Below are positions 24,927-33,717 of a DNA stretch of 39,252 bases, piece by piece. Position 1 is the first letter of the stretch. The number at the start of each line of letters is the position of its first letter. Source of the stretch: an uncultured Woeseiaceae bacterium (GTDB lineage: Bacteria > Pseudomonadota > Gammaproteobacteria > Steroidobacterales > Woeseiaceae); assembly GCA_905182415.1 (NCBI GenBank), contig CAJJBK010000045.1, positions 1 through 39,252 on the forward strand. The letters run 5' to 3'. The translations under genes and the position numbers were made by a program. The notes beneath the pieces are model-generated. The model ran no database searches and was not told where the DNA came from. It saw only the letters and a program-made list of their open reading frames with translations.

Positions 24927-25433
24927 TTAGCTTATAGCTCTTAGGGATTCTTGCATCGCTCTTTCATTACTATAACAAATAGCTGCTGCAATGGCGTCCG
25001 CTGCGTCTTCAGCCGGAGTACCATCAAGATTTAATAGTGCTACAACCATATGTTGAACCTGCTCCTTTGATGCCGCCCCAGTACCAACTACCCCTTTTTT
25101 TATTTCTCTTGGGGAATACTCAAATACATTCATGTCAAAATCAAATGTTGCGCACAAAGCGGCAGCTCTAGCATGACCCAGTTTTAATGCACTTGAAGGA
25201 TTTTTATGCACAAAAACACTTTCAATAGCCATGATATCAGGATTATATTCCTTTATGAGTGCGCGTATAGATTGATGTATTACTTTTAGGCGATCTGTAA
25301 AATCGCCATCGGTACTTTTGATGACTCCACTTGTTATATATCTGAGCTGACCACCAACCAAATCAAGCAGACCAAATCCGGTCTTTCTTGAACCAGGATC
25401 AATACCTAATATTCGTTGGTCAGTTTTCAACAA
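24927..25433 (-). CDS. ruvC: Holliday junction resolvase RuvC
   Basis: Cuts Holliday junctions symmetrically. The 168-residue RNase H-fold enzyme shows the four acidic catalytic positions in ILGIDPGSRKTGFGL, AIESVFVHKNPSSALKLGHA and the C-terminal PAEDAADAIAAAICY (two Asp). It is 7 bases after yebC and 11 bases before ruvA, the standard yebC-ruvC-ruvA-ruvB order. Confidence 0.98.
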   Translation of the reverse strand: MLKTDQRILGIDPGSRKTGFGLLDLVGGQLRYITSGVIKSTDGDFTDRLKVIHQSIRALIKEYNPDIMAIESVFVHKNPSSALKLGHARAAALCATFDFDMNVFEYSPREIKKGVVGTGAASKEQVQHMVVALLNLDGTPAEDAADAIAAAICYSNERAMQESLRAIS

Positions 25434-25440
25434 TAAAGCC

Positions 25441-26184
25441 TCATAATTTTGCTAAAATTTCATCCGTAATTTCTGCATTACTATAAACAGTTTGAACATC
25501 ATCAAGATCTTCTAGAGCTGAGGTCATTTTTATCATCGTTGAGGCTTCGTGCTCGTTTAAATTAGTAATAGTTGAACATCGCCATGTTATTTCTTTGTTA
25601 TCAGGCTCATGATCGGCCGCTTTCATAGCTTTAATCAGCCCTTCATAGTTATTTGGGTCAACAATAATCTCGATAGAACCATCATCCTCAATAATAAGAT
25701 CATCAGCTCCTGCATCTATTGCAATTTCCATCAACGCATCTTCATCGGCATCTTGATTGTAAGTCAAAATACCCAAAGATTTAAACATATAAGCAACAGA
25801 TCCGTCAGCCCCCATATTCCCTGAGAACTTACTGAATGCATGCCTAACATCCGCAACTGTTCTATTCTTATTGTCGGTTAAACAATCAACTATAACTGCA
25901 GCTCCTCCTGGGCCATAACCCTCATAACGGATTTCAATATAATCAATGCCTTCTAATTCTCCTGCGCCGCGTTTGATTGCTTTGGCAATATTGTCTTTTG
26001 GCATACTTTGAGATTTACCTTTCTCAACAGCCATCCTTAACCTAGGATTCGAATTTAAATCTGAGCCACCTAATTTTGCAGCAATGGTTATTTCACGGAT
26101 CAATTTGGTAAATAATTTACCCCTTTTTTTATCTTGAGCGCCCTTTCTATGCTGGATATTCGCCCATTTACTATGACCTGCCAT
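25441..26184 (-). CDS. yebC: YebC/PmpR/TACO1-family protein
   Basis: A 247-residue member of the YebC/TACO1 family, described in different bacteria as a transcriptional regulator and, more recently, as a ribosome-associated factor. The start MAGHSKWANIQHRKGAQDKK is the family hallmark. ERGKSQSMPKDNIAKAIKRG-like and YEGYGPGGAAVIVDCLTDNK segments follow. It heads the run yebC-ruvC-ruvA-ruvB-tolQRAB-pal-cpoB, preceded by the longest gene-free stretch in the window. A GGAAA site precedes the ATG. Confidence 0.96.
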   Translation of the reverse strand: MAGHSKWANIQHRKGAQDKKRGKLFTKLIREITIAAKLGGSDLNSNPRLRMAVEKGKSQSMPKDNIAKAIKRGAGELEGIDYIEIRYEGYGPGGAAVIVDCLTDNKNRTVADVRHAFSKFSGNMGADGSVAYMFKSLGILTYNQDADEDALMEIAIDAGADDLIIEDDGSIEIIVDPNNYEGLIKAMKAADHEPDNKEITWRCSTITNLNEHEASTMIKMTSALEDLDDVQTVYSNAEITDEILAKL

Positions 26185-26568
26185 AAAATAGTTTCCATTT
26201 TTATTTAATTATCTAATTGTTATCATACCGTTTAAACCTATCGTAATCACCATCAATAAAATCAAACTTGATAGTAATTCGAAACTTGATAATTATGATA
26301 TAAGTAATCCTTCTGATATTGATTAGATTCTTCTTTTCTAAACAATAACTCTCCATTAGATTATAAATTATTAGTTAGAGGTAAGGGTTGATTCTGCGAG
26401 ATTTGATTGATGATTGCATTGAGAATAATTAACTCCAAACTATATCTAAACAAGACGACAATGAAACTTAGTTCAAATAACCTACAATTCAGATCAATAC
26501 TAAATAAATTAAATAAAAATTAATAACGCCAAACCAAAAGAATTAATTCTTTTGGTTATGTAATAAAA
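26185..26568. other. Gene-free stretch between lpd and yebC
   Basis: 384 bases, strongly AT-rich, holding no open frame worth calling and no tRNA. It must contain the promoter of the long yebC-to-cpoB run on the minus strand; I see TATGAT-like sequence near 26223-26228 but no convincing -35. A 10-base direct repeat AAACTTGATA occurs at 26264-26273 and 26282-26291, 18 bases apart. The lpd-proximal end holds the long palindrome listed separately. Confidence 0.6.
26532..26557 (-). terminator. 26-base perfect palindrome, likely terminator after lpd
   Basis: A self-complementary 26-base sequence with arms AACCAAAAGAATT and AATTCTTTTGGTT begins 11 bases downstream of the lpd stop. Read in the lpd direction it forms a long stem followed by a moderately T-rich tail (TTATTAATTTTTATTT after four other bases). 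It is the best terminator candidate for sucA-sucB-lpd, although the tail is imperfect. A palindromic operator is the alternative. Confidence 0.55.
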
Positions 26569-27999
26569 TTATTTTTTATTCGGGTAATTTAAAGCACGCT
26601 TATCAACAGCTAGAGATGCCTCATGAATAGCTTCAGATAAACTAGGGTGAGCATGGATTGTTCTTTGTATATCCTCAGAGCTGGCTTCAAACTCCATTGC
26701 TAAAACGACCTCGCCAATCAACTCTCCTGCCATGGGGCCAATAATATGCACGCCTAAAATTTGATCGTTCTCTTTTGATGAAATCATCTTAACCATTCCA
26801 GAAGTTTGCTCCATAGTTATTGCACGACCGCTTGCAGCAAACGGGAATAGCCCAACTTTATATTCGATGTCTGCATTTTTTAATTCGAGTTCATTTTTTC
26901 CAGCCCATGCAATCTCAGGTGAGGTATAAATAACTGAAGGAATGATATCGTAATTTAGCTCTGCGATATCGCCCGCAATTATTTCAGCGACCATAACCCC
27001 TTCTTCAGAACCTTTATGTGCAAGCATTGGTCCTCTAACACAATCACCGATTGCATAAACATTTGGGATGCTTGTTTGGCATTGCTTATCCACATTAATG
27101 CAACCTGATTCATCTAAAGTAATACCGCTATCCATTGAGAATAGATTATCTGTATGAGGTTTTCTACCAACCGCAACCACCACGCGATCAAATTCTTTCT
27201 CAATTTTTTCGTTATCTTTTATATAAGTTAAGTTAATGCTTGATTCGGTTTTGTTGGCAGCAGTAACTTTTGCATCAAGATGAATATTTAAACCCAGTTT
27301 ATTGAATTGTGTTTTTGCTTCTTTTGCAACATCTCGATCAACTAGACTTAAAAAATCTGGTGAAGCTTCAAATATTTCAACTTCAGACCCTAGCCTACCC
27401 CAAACACTACCCAACTCTAATCCGATTACACCTGCCCCAACGACAGCAAGACTGGATGGCACTTCTGTAAAATCTAATGCACCCCATGAATCCACTATTC
27501 GCTTATCATCAAATGGAATTGCTTTTAACTCTATTGGTGATGAACCTGAAGCGAGAACAATATGCTTACCCTGAAGCGTATTGACATTACCTTTTGAATC
27601 TGTGAACTCAACTTGATTTAATCCCATGAATTTACCATGTCCTACCAGCGCTTCTATTTTATTTACTTTCAAAAGCCCTGCCACACCTCCAGTTAATTGC
27701 TTAACGATATCATTCTTGCGTTTTTGCATTGCTTTGATATCAATAACCGGAGTATTAATATTAATGCCATGCTCAGGAAACTCATGCGAAGCTCGATGAA
27801 AAAGCTCTGAAGATTCCAAGAGGGCTTTCGATGGAATGCATCCGGCATTTAAACAGGTACCACCAAATGAATTGGATCCATCACGATTCTTCCACTCATC
27901 TATACAAGCAACACTAAGGCCATATTGACTGGCACGTATTGCTGCAATATACCCAGCAGGACCTCCACCAATAACAATTACATCAAAATTTTTATTCAC
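26569..27999 (-). CDS. lpdA: Dihydrolipoyl dehydrogenase (E3)
   Basis: Reoxidises the dihydrolipoyl arm of SucB, passing electrons through FAD to NAD+. The 476-residue flavoprotein has the FAD-binding VIVIGGGPAGYIAAIRA, the redox disulfide in GGTCLNAGCIPSKAL (CxxxxC), the NAD-binding VVGAGVIGLELGSVWGRLG, YAIGDCVRGPMLAHK, and the C-terminal catalytic His in IHAHPSLSEAIHEA. It is 9 bases after sucB, so it is probably the dedicated E3 of the 2-oxoglutarate dehydrogenase complex and may also serve pyruvate dehydrogenase or glycine cleavage. Confidence 0.97.
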   Translation of the reverse strand: MNKNFDVIVIGGGPAGYIAAIRASQYGLSVACIDEWKNRDGSNSFGGTCLNAGCIPSKALLESSELFHRASHEFPEHGININTPVIDIKAMQKRKNDIVKQLTGGVAGLLKVNKIEALVGHGKFMGLNQVEFTDSKGNVNTLQGKHIVLASGSSPIELKAIPFDDKRIVDSWGALDFTEVPSSLAVVGAGVIGLELGSVWGRLGSEVEIFEASPDFLSLVDRDVAKEAKTQFNKLGLNIHLDAKVTAANKTESSINLTYIKDNEKIEKEFDRVVVAVGRKPHTDNLFSMDSGITLDESGCINVDKQCQTSIPNVYAIGDCVRGPMLAHKGSEEGVMVAEIIAGDIAELNYDIIPSVIYTSPEIAWAGKNELELKNADIEYKVGLFPFAASGRAITMEQTSGMVKMISSKENDQILGVHIIGPMAGELIGEVVLAMEFEASSEDIQRTIHAHPSLSEAIHEASLAVDKRALNYPNKK

Positions 28000-28008
28000 T
28001 TTGAATTA

Positions 28009-29247
28009 TCAAATTTCAAGCATTAAGCGTTCAGGATCTTCGAGTGACTCTTTGATACTGACCAAGAAAAGGACCGCTTCCCTACCATCTATGATTCGAT
28101 GATCATAGGTAAGAGCAACATACATCATAGGACGAATAACTATCTTACCATCCACAACAACTGGCCGCTCTTTTATGCCATGCATACCAAGAATTGCACT
28201 TTGTGGTGAATTAAGTATCGGAGTGGAAATGAGCGAACCAAATGTTCCACCATTTGTGATCGTGAATGTTCCGCCTGTAAGATCTTCCATTGTGATTGAG
28301 CCATTTTTTGCCTTAATGGCAAGTTCGGCTATCGATCTTTCAATTTCGGCAAAACTCAATTCATCTAGATTTTTTATTACTGGAACCATTAAACCTCGTT
28401 CAGAGGAAACTGCAATTCCAATATCATAGCGATCATGATAAACAATATCTTGGCCGTCAATTGAGGCATTTATTATTGGAAATTTTTTCAAAGCTTCAAC
28501 TGACGCTTTACTAAAAAAGGACATAAAGCCAAGCTTTACTGAATGCTCCTCAAGGAAGGATTCTTTATATTTTTTTCTAAGCTCCATCACTTCAAATAAA
28601 TCTATTTCATTAAAACTCGTAAGCATGGCTGAATTAGTTTGAGCTTCAACCATTCGTTCTGCAATTTTTGCCCTTAACCTGGTCATCGGAACACGTTGCC
28701 CATCGTTACTAACGAGCTCTTTAGCAGCAACAGATGCTTGCTGAAGAGGCATATCAATATCATTGGACCTGACACTCCCTCCTTCGTCATCTCTAAGGTA
28801 ATCTAATACATCTGTTTTTGTTATACGGCCATCTTTTCCGCTTCCATCAATCATAGATGCATCAAGATCATGCTCTTTGAGTAATACTTTTACAGAAGGG
28901 CTAACTTTTTTATCCTTACTATCATTTTTTGACGTATCAGATGCTGAGTTATTTTTACTTGATGAAGCATCACTTGCATGATTATTGTCTTTACTAGCAC
29001 TGACCAATGATGACTCTGTCATAACTGCCAATATATCTCCCGCCTTAACAACGCTCCCATCTTTAATTTTTATCTCAGTTAAGATTCCCGATTTTGGTGA
29101 TGGTACTTCCAAAACAACCTTATCTGTCTCTAGGTCCACCAGGTTTTCATCTCGAGATACTTGATCACCGGTTTTTTTATGCCAATTGATTAATGTTGCA
29201 TCTGCAACAGACTCTGGCAGTGGCGGGACTTTTATTTCTATTGTCAT
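28009..29247 (-). CDS. sucB: Dihydrolipoyllysine succinyltransferase (E2) of 2-oxoglutarate dehydrogenase
   Basis: Transfers the succinyl group from SucA to CoA. The 412-residue protein has one lipoyl domain (lipoylated Lys in [15 protein letters not shown]), a Ser/Asp/Lys-rich linker (about 85-115), a peripheral subunit-binding domain ([20 protein letters not shown]), and a C-terminal acyltransferase with active-site His in [15 protein letters not shown] single lipoyl domain and this catalytic signature fit SucB rather than pyruvate dehydrogenase AceF. It lies 51 bases after sucA and 9 before lpd. Confidence 0.97.
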   Translation of the reverse strand: MTIEIKVPPLPESVADATLINWHKKTGDQVSRDENLVDLETDKVVLEVPSPKSGILTEIKIKDGSVVKAGDILAVMTESSLVSASKDNNHASDASSSKNNSASDTSKNDSKDKKVSPSVKVLLKEHDLDASMIDGSGKDGRITKTDVLDYLRDDEGGSVRSNDIDMPLQQASVAAKELVSNDGQRVPMTRLRAKIAERMVEAQTNSAMLTSFNEIDLFEVMELRKKYKESFLEEHSVKLGFMSFFSKASVEALKKFPIINASIDGQDIVYHDRYDIGIAVSSERGLMVPVIKNLDELSFAEIERSIAELAIKAKNGSITMEDLTGGTFTITNGGTFGSLISTPILNSPQSAILGMHGIKERPVVVDGKIVIRPMMYVALTYDHRIIDGREAVLFLVSIKESLEDPERLMLEI

Positions 29248-29298
29248 TATTTTTAAATCCTATTTTTTTAAAAATATAATTAAACTTACTAGATTAAT

Positions 29299-32106
29299 TT
29301 ATATCCCTAAGGCATTAATAATTAGGTTGTTTTGTTGCTCAAGATGTAACTTAGATAAGCCAGTAGCAGGTGCGGCGGCACCTCGCCTTCCCGAGTATAC
29401 TAGGTCTTGTTTATCAATCGCATGCTGCAATCGATGTCGAATCTGGTACCAAGCCCCTTGATTTTGAGGCTCCTCTTGACACCACACCACCTCTTTCAGA
29501 TTGGGGTATTTCTTTATAACAGCAGCATATTCCCCTATCGGAAATGGGTACAATTGCTCTATACGCACAATTGCCACAGTATCTAGGTCTTCTTGAGCTC
29601 TCAATTGATCTAAATCAAAATAAATTTTTCCACTGCATAATACCAATCGTTTCACTTTTTTATCTTTTAGGTCATGCTGATCTTCTATTATTTGCTTAAA
29701 GCGACCATTTGTTAACTCTTCAATATCTGAAACAGAGGCTTTATTTCTCAACATGCTTTTTGGAGACATTACGATTAGTGGTTTCCTGTACCCACCGACC
29801 ATTTGTCTCCTGAGCATATGAAACATTTGTGCTGGTGTAGATGGAACACATACTTGCATATTATTCTCTGCACATAATTGTAAAAAACGCTCCAATCTTG
29901 CTGACGAATGTTCAGGGCCTTGACCTTCAAAACCATGCGGTAGTAATAAAGTCAGTCCACATAATCTGCCCCATTTTGTTTCCCCAGAGCTAATAAACTG
30001 ATCAATAATCACCTGTGCACCATTGGCAAAATCACCAAACTGAGCTTCCCAAATGACAAGTGTATTCGGATGTGTTGTAGCATAGCCATACTCAAAGCCC
30101 AACACTGCTTCTTCAGACAAATAAGAATCTATAACTCGAAACTCACCCGACTCTTTAATGCTATGCATAGGAACATATTTATCTTTGTTACGCTGGTTAT
30201 ACAAAACAGCATGCCTATGAAAGAATGTTCCACGAGAACTATCTTGCCCGGTTAAGCGACAATTATACCCCTCATTAATCAAACTCGCATAAGCCATACT
30301 TTCGGCAAAACCCCAATCCATCGGCAATTTATTTGCTGCCATTAATGACCGAAGTTCCATTATTTTTTGAACTCGATCATGCAAAATCATGTCTTCTGGA
30401 ATTGTGGTAAGAGCTGCTGCCAGTTTTTCTGTGGTTTTCTTTGATATTTTTGTTTCAATCTTTTTGGTCAAATCTTTTTGCTCAAAACGACTCCAATCAG
30501 CTGTAAAATCATCACCAACCATCCCTAGAGATAATTTTGGTACAGGCTTACCTTGATCCAAAAGATCTCGATAATCATCCTGCATAATTGAAGGTTTGTT
30601 TGTGTCAATAATACTGCTCTCAACTAATTTATTAGCATAGATTTGCCTTGGTGTTTTATGCTGTTTAATTTTAGAATACATCAAAGGCTGTGTAGCGCTC
30701 GGTTCATCAGCCTCATTATGCCCTTGACGTCGATAACAAACTAAATCGATAACCACATCTTTTTTGAATTTACGTCGATAATCCATTGCTAGGCGTGTCA
30801 CATATATCACCGCTTCTGGATCATCTCCATTTACATGAAAAATTGGTGCCTCAATCATTTTGGCAATATCACTGCAATAAGGTGTGGACCTCGCATATGA
30901 TGGCTTACTTGTCGTAAAACCAATTTGATTGTTTATAACTATATGAAGAGTTCCTCCAGTTCTAAAACCATCTACTTGAGACATTTGGAAAGTCTCAGTA
31001 ACAACACCCTGACCAGCAAATGCCGCATCACCATGTATTAAAATTGGAAGAACTTGGTTGTGCTCAGAATCACCGCGACGATCTTGACGGGCCTTTACTG
31101 AGCCCTCTACCACTGGGTTAACTATCTCTAAATGTGACGGATTAAACGCCAATGAAACATGAACATTACCTCCATCAGTTTTAATATCCCCTGAAAACCC
31201 AAGATGATATTTAACATCTCCAGTTCCAGTCATCTCTGGGTCGATCTTTTCTTCAAATTTATCAAATAACTCATCGGGTGATTGGCCTAAAACATTCACT
31301 AGAACACTCAATCTTCCTCGATGAGCCATACCAATAACTACTTCTCTTACATTAGTTTCACCTGATCGCTGAATCGCATCAGAAAGTAGCGGAATAAGGC
31401 TATCACCACCTTCTAGAGAAAACCTCTTTTGACCAACAAACCTAGTATGCAAATATCTTTCTATTCCTTCTGCAGCAGTCAATTGTTCTAAGATGATTAT
31501 TTTTTCAGGATCAGAAAAATCAAATGATGCGGCTTCTTTTTCGTATCGAGTTCTTAGCCATATACGCTCCTTTGCTCTAGATATATGAGCAAATTCAACG
31601 CCAATTTTTTCGCAGTATATTTTTTTCAGCAAGACAAGTAATTCTTTAAGCTTCATTCTTGGGCTTTTAGTACCCGCAAAACCGCTCGTTGAAAATTCAT
31701 CATCCAAGTCTTTTTCAGTCAACCCCAAGTAATCAAGGTTAAATACCCCAGGAGCTTTTCTTTCCATCATACCCAATGGATCGATATCAGCAATTTGATG
31801 CCCTCTGAGGGTATAAACTTGAATTAATCTTGACACTGCTGCTTGTTTGTCAGCACCAACCTCATTTTGATTGGATATTTTTTTAGCATTATTTAATTTG
31901 GGTCGTGATTTATTTCTTAAATTTTCTTTTACTGAAGCATGCAGCGCATCGCTTTCTTCACGCGGATAAGTTGAAAAGTATTTTTGCCATTCTGATGAAA
32001 CAGATTGCTCGTCAGTTAGGTATGCCTCATACATCGCCTCAATAGCTGATGCATTAACACCCGAAAGAGCGCTTGTACGGTTTAGCTCTTTTAAAGATTT
32101 ACTCAT
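29299..32106 (-). CDS. sucA: 2-oxoglutarate dehydrogenase E1 component
   Basis: Thiamine-diphosphate enzyme that decarboxylates 2-oxoglutarate and passes the succinyl group to SucB. The 935-residue length is normal. Visible features are the N-terminal E2-binding segment (about residues 20-50), VVIGMAHRGRLSVLVNVLG, the ThDP/Mg region HGDAAFAGQGVVTETFQMSQ and GHNEADEPSATQP, and the C-terminal QEEPQNQGAW. The operon is sucA-sucB-lpd. sucC/sucD and sdh genes are not adjacent, unlike in E. coli. The 247-base upstream gap is shared with divergent alkB. Confidence 0.98.
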   Translation of the reverse strand: MSKSLKELNRTSALSGVNASAIEAMYEAYLTDEQSVSSEWQKYFSTYPREESDALHASVKENLRNKSRPKLNNAKKISNQNEVGADKQAAVSRLIQVYTLRGHQIADIDPLGMMERKAPGVFNLDYLGLTEKDLDDEFSTSGFAGTKSPRMKLKELLVLLKKIYCEKIGVEFAHISRAKERIWLRTRYEKEAASFDFSDPEKIIILEQLTAAEGIERYLHTRFVGQKRFSLEGGDSLIPLLSDAIQRSGETNVREVVIGMAHRGRLSVLVNVLGQSPDELFDKFEEKIDPEMTGTGDVKYHLGFSGDIKTDGGNVHVSLAFNPSHLEIVNPVVEGSVKARQDRRGDSEHNQVLPILIHGDAAFAGQGVVTETFQMSQVDGFRTGGTLHIVINNQIGFTTSKPSYARSTPYCSDIAKMIEAPIFHVNGDDPEAVIYVTRLAMDYRRKFKKDVVIDLVCYRRQGHNEADEPSATQPLMYSKIKQHKTPRQIYANKLVESSIIDTNKPSIMQDDYRDLLDQGKPVPKLSLGMVGDDFTADWSRFEQKDLTKKIETKISKKTTEKLAAALTTIPEDMILHDRVQKIMELRSLMAANKLPMDWGFAESMAYASLINEGYNCRLTGQDSSRGTFFHRHAVLYNQRNKDKYVPMHSIKESGEFRVIDSYLSEEAVLGFEYGYATTHPNTLVIWEAQFGDFANGAQVIIDQFISSGETKWGRLCGLTLLLPHGFEGQGPEHSSARLERFLQLCAENNMQVCVPSTPAQMFHMLRRQMVGGYRKPLIVMSPKSMLRNKASVSDIEELTNGRFKQIIEDQHDLKDKKVKRLVLCSGKIYFDLDQLRAQEDLDTVAIVRIEQLYPFPIGEYAAVIKKYPNLKEVVWCQEEPQNQGAWYQIRHRLQHAIDKQDLVYSGRRGAAAPATGLSKLHLEQQNNLIINALGI

Positions 32107-32353
32107 TAGATGCTGTCAGTGACGCTCATGCTATGTAAATATTTATTATCAACTGTGCTAAAAAAAAGTAGTGTATCGCATGATAAGCATATTAAAAAGT
32201 AAAATTATCAATTAATATGATGGATTAATATTAAGTTATTTCATTTAGTAATCTAGAGGGATAAATAACAAAAAAAATAGTATCAAAATACCTCTCAACT
32301 AGCATGGAAATTATTAATATTTTTGATTGATTATTTAACAAAGAAGACACTTT

Positions 32354-33532
32354 ATGACGACCTATAGCGCTTACTCAAACACGGGTTCAAAGATATTGTA
32401 CAAAGATAAAAAACGATGGTTTTGGTTGCTATCATCTATCTTCCCCTTGCAAGCGATAGCTGGAATATATGGCCACCATATTACTGGCAATCAATTATGG
32501 TTACTTTTACCGCTCATATTTATATATATATTAGCTCCATTACTTGATTTTATTCTTGAGGAAGACACCAATAATCCGCCAGAAGAAGTTACCCTTCTGC
32601 TTAATTCTGATAGTTACTATAGAATTTTAACCTACATTGCAGTCCCTATGCACTTCATAGGTTTAATCGCAGCTGCTTGGTGGATAAGCACTAATCAACT
32701 AGATTGGTGGGGATATCTTAGCCTTTCAATAGTGGCTGGTAATATCAGTGGTCTTGGGATCAATACGGGTCATGAGCTTGGTCACAAAAAGGGTAAATTT
32801 GAAAAAAACTTAGCAAAACTTGTACTTGCAGTTCCATTTTATGGTCATTTTACCATTGACCATAATCAAGGGCATCATCGAGAGGTGGCTACACCAATGG
32901 ATGGCTCTAGCTCTAGGATGGGGGAGAGTTTCTATGCTTTTGTATGCAGAGAAATCCCAGCTGCCATCACCAGATCTTTTGGAACTGAAAACATAAGATT
33001 ACAGCGTAGAAAACAAGATTTTCTCTGTTTTGATAATCAAATTCTTCAATCCTATGTAATTTCAACCATCTTGCAAGGATCTATCATTGTAATATTTGGT
33101 CTGAAAATTATTCCATTCCTTTTTATTCATAATATTTTTGCTTGGCTCCAGTTGAGCAGTGCAAACTATATTGAGCATTATGGCTTACTCCGCCAAAAAG
33201 ACGAATTAGATCATTATGAACGATGTAAGCCTCACCATTCTTGGAACAGTAATCATGTTTTTAGCAACTTGGTACTTTTTCACCTTCAACGCCACTCAGA
33301 TCATCACACGCATCCAACCAGGCGATACCAATCATTGAGGAATTATGATGATCTCCCATCTCTACCAAATGGATATCTGGGTTGTTACCTAATAGCTTAT
33401 ATACCTTGGCTGTGGTTTTATATTATGGACAAAAAACTACTTAAACTAAGTCATATCAATGGTGATCTTAGGAAAATCAATATACATCCAGCGAAAAAAT
33501 TGACACTGATGAATAAATACCAACAAACATGA
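32354..33532 (+). CDS. alkB: Alkane 1-monooxygenase (AlkB)
   Basis: Integral-membrane di-iron enzyme predicted to hydroxylate terminal carbons of medium-chain alkanes. The 392-residue protein has about six hydrophobic helices and the complete AlkB histidine set: HELGHK at 140-145, HNQGHH at 170-175 leading into EVATPMD, the AlkB-specific NYIEHYG at 271-277, and LQRHSDHH at 311-318. NYIEHYG and LQRHSDHH separate it from fatty acid desaturases and xylene monooxygenase. The first box neighbour is DHNQGHH, versus the more usual EHNxGHH, a mild variation. Its stop overlaps the start of a rubredoxin gene by 4 bases, giving it its own electron donor. No alkane regulator, transporter or rubredoxin reductase is adjacent. 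Substrate range is not predictable from sequence alone. Confidence 0.95.
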   Translation: MTTYSAYSNTGSKILYKDKKRWFWLLSSIFPLQAIAGIYGHHITGNQLWLLLPLIFIYILAPLLDFILEEDTNNPPEEVTLLLNSDSYYRILTYIAVPMHFIGLIAAAWWISTNQLDWWGYLSLSIVAGNISGLGINTGHELGHKKGKFEKNLAKLVLAVPFYGHFTIDHNQGHHREVATPMDGSSSRMGESFYAFVCREIPAAITRSFGTENIRLQRRKQDFLCFDNQILQSYVISTILQGSIIVIFGLKIIPFLFIHNIFAWLQLSSANYIEHYGLLRQKDELDHYERCKPHHSWNSNHVFSNLVLFHLQRHSDHHTHPTRRYQSLRNYDDLPSLPNGYLGCYLIAYIPWLWFYIMDKKLLKLSHINGDLRKINIHPAKKLTLMNKYQQT

Positions 33533-33711
33533 ATAAACTCACGGCTAAACACCAATGTCCAGAATGTTTGTATATTTATGATGCTAAAATAGGTGATGAA
33601 TATGAAGGGTATGACCCTGGAACACTTTTCGAGGATCTTCCCAATGATTTCTCATGTCCGGACTGCAGCGTAAGATTTAAAATAGACTTTATTGAGTTAA
33701 GCTCAATTTAA
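33529..33711 (+). CDS. Atypical rubredoxin, AlkB electron carrier
   Basis: Small one-iron electron-transfer protein predicted to pass electrons to AlkB, whose gene it overlaps by 4 bases (ATGA). The 60-residue chain has the Fe ligands Cys10-Pro-Glu-Cys13 and Cys43-Pro-Asp-Cys46, with YD, PGTLFEDLP and CPDC at the right spacing. The glycine that normally follows each CxxC knuckle is replaced (Leu14 and Ser47), and the usual Trp before the second pair is Phe41. These changes could alter redox potential or reductase recognition; that is inference. Translational coupling suggests co-production with AlkB. Confidence 0.88.
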   Translation: MNKLTAKHQCPECLYIYDAKIGDEYEGYDPGTLFEDLPNDFSCPDCSVRFKIDFIELSSI

Positions 33712-33717
33712 TTCTAT

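Noticed and set aside
32107-32353. Promoters and operators between sucA and alkB
   Set aside because: The 247-base gap is very AT-rich, with only short AT palindromes and a 6-base inverted repeat; no -35/-10 pair of adequate quality was seen for either gene.
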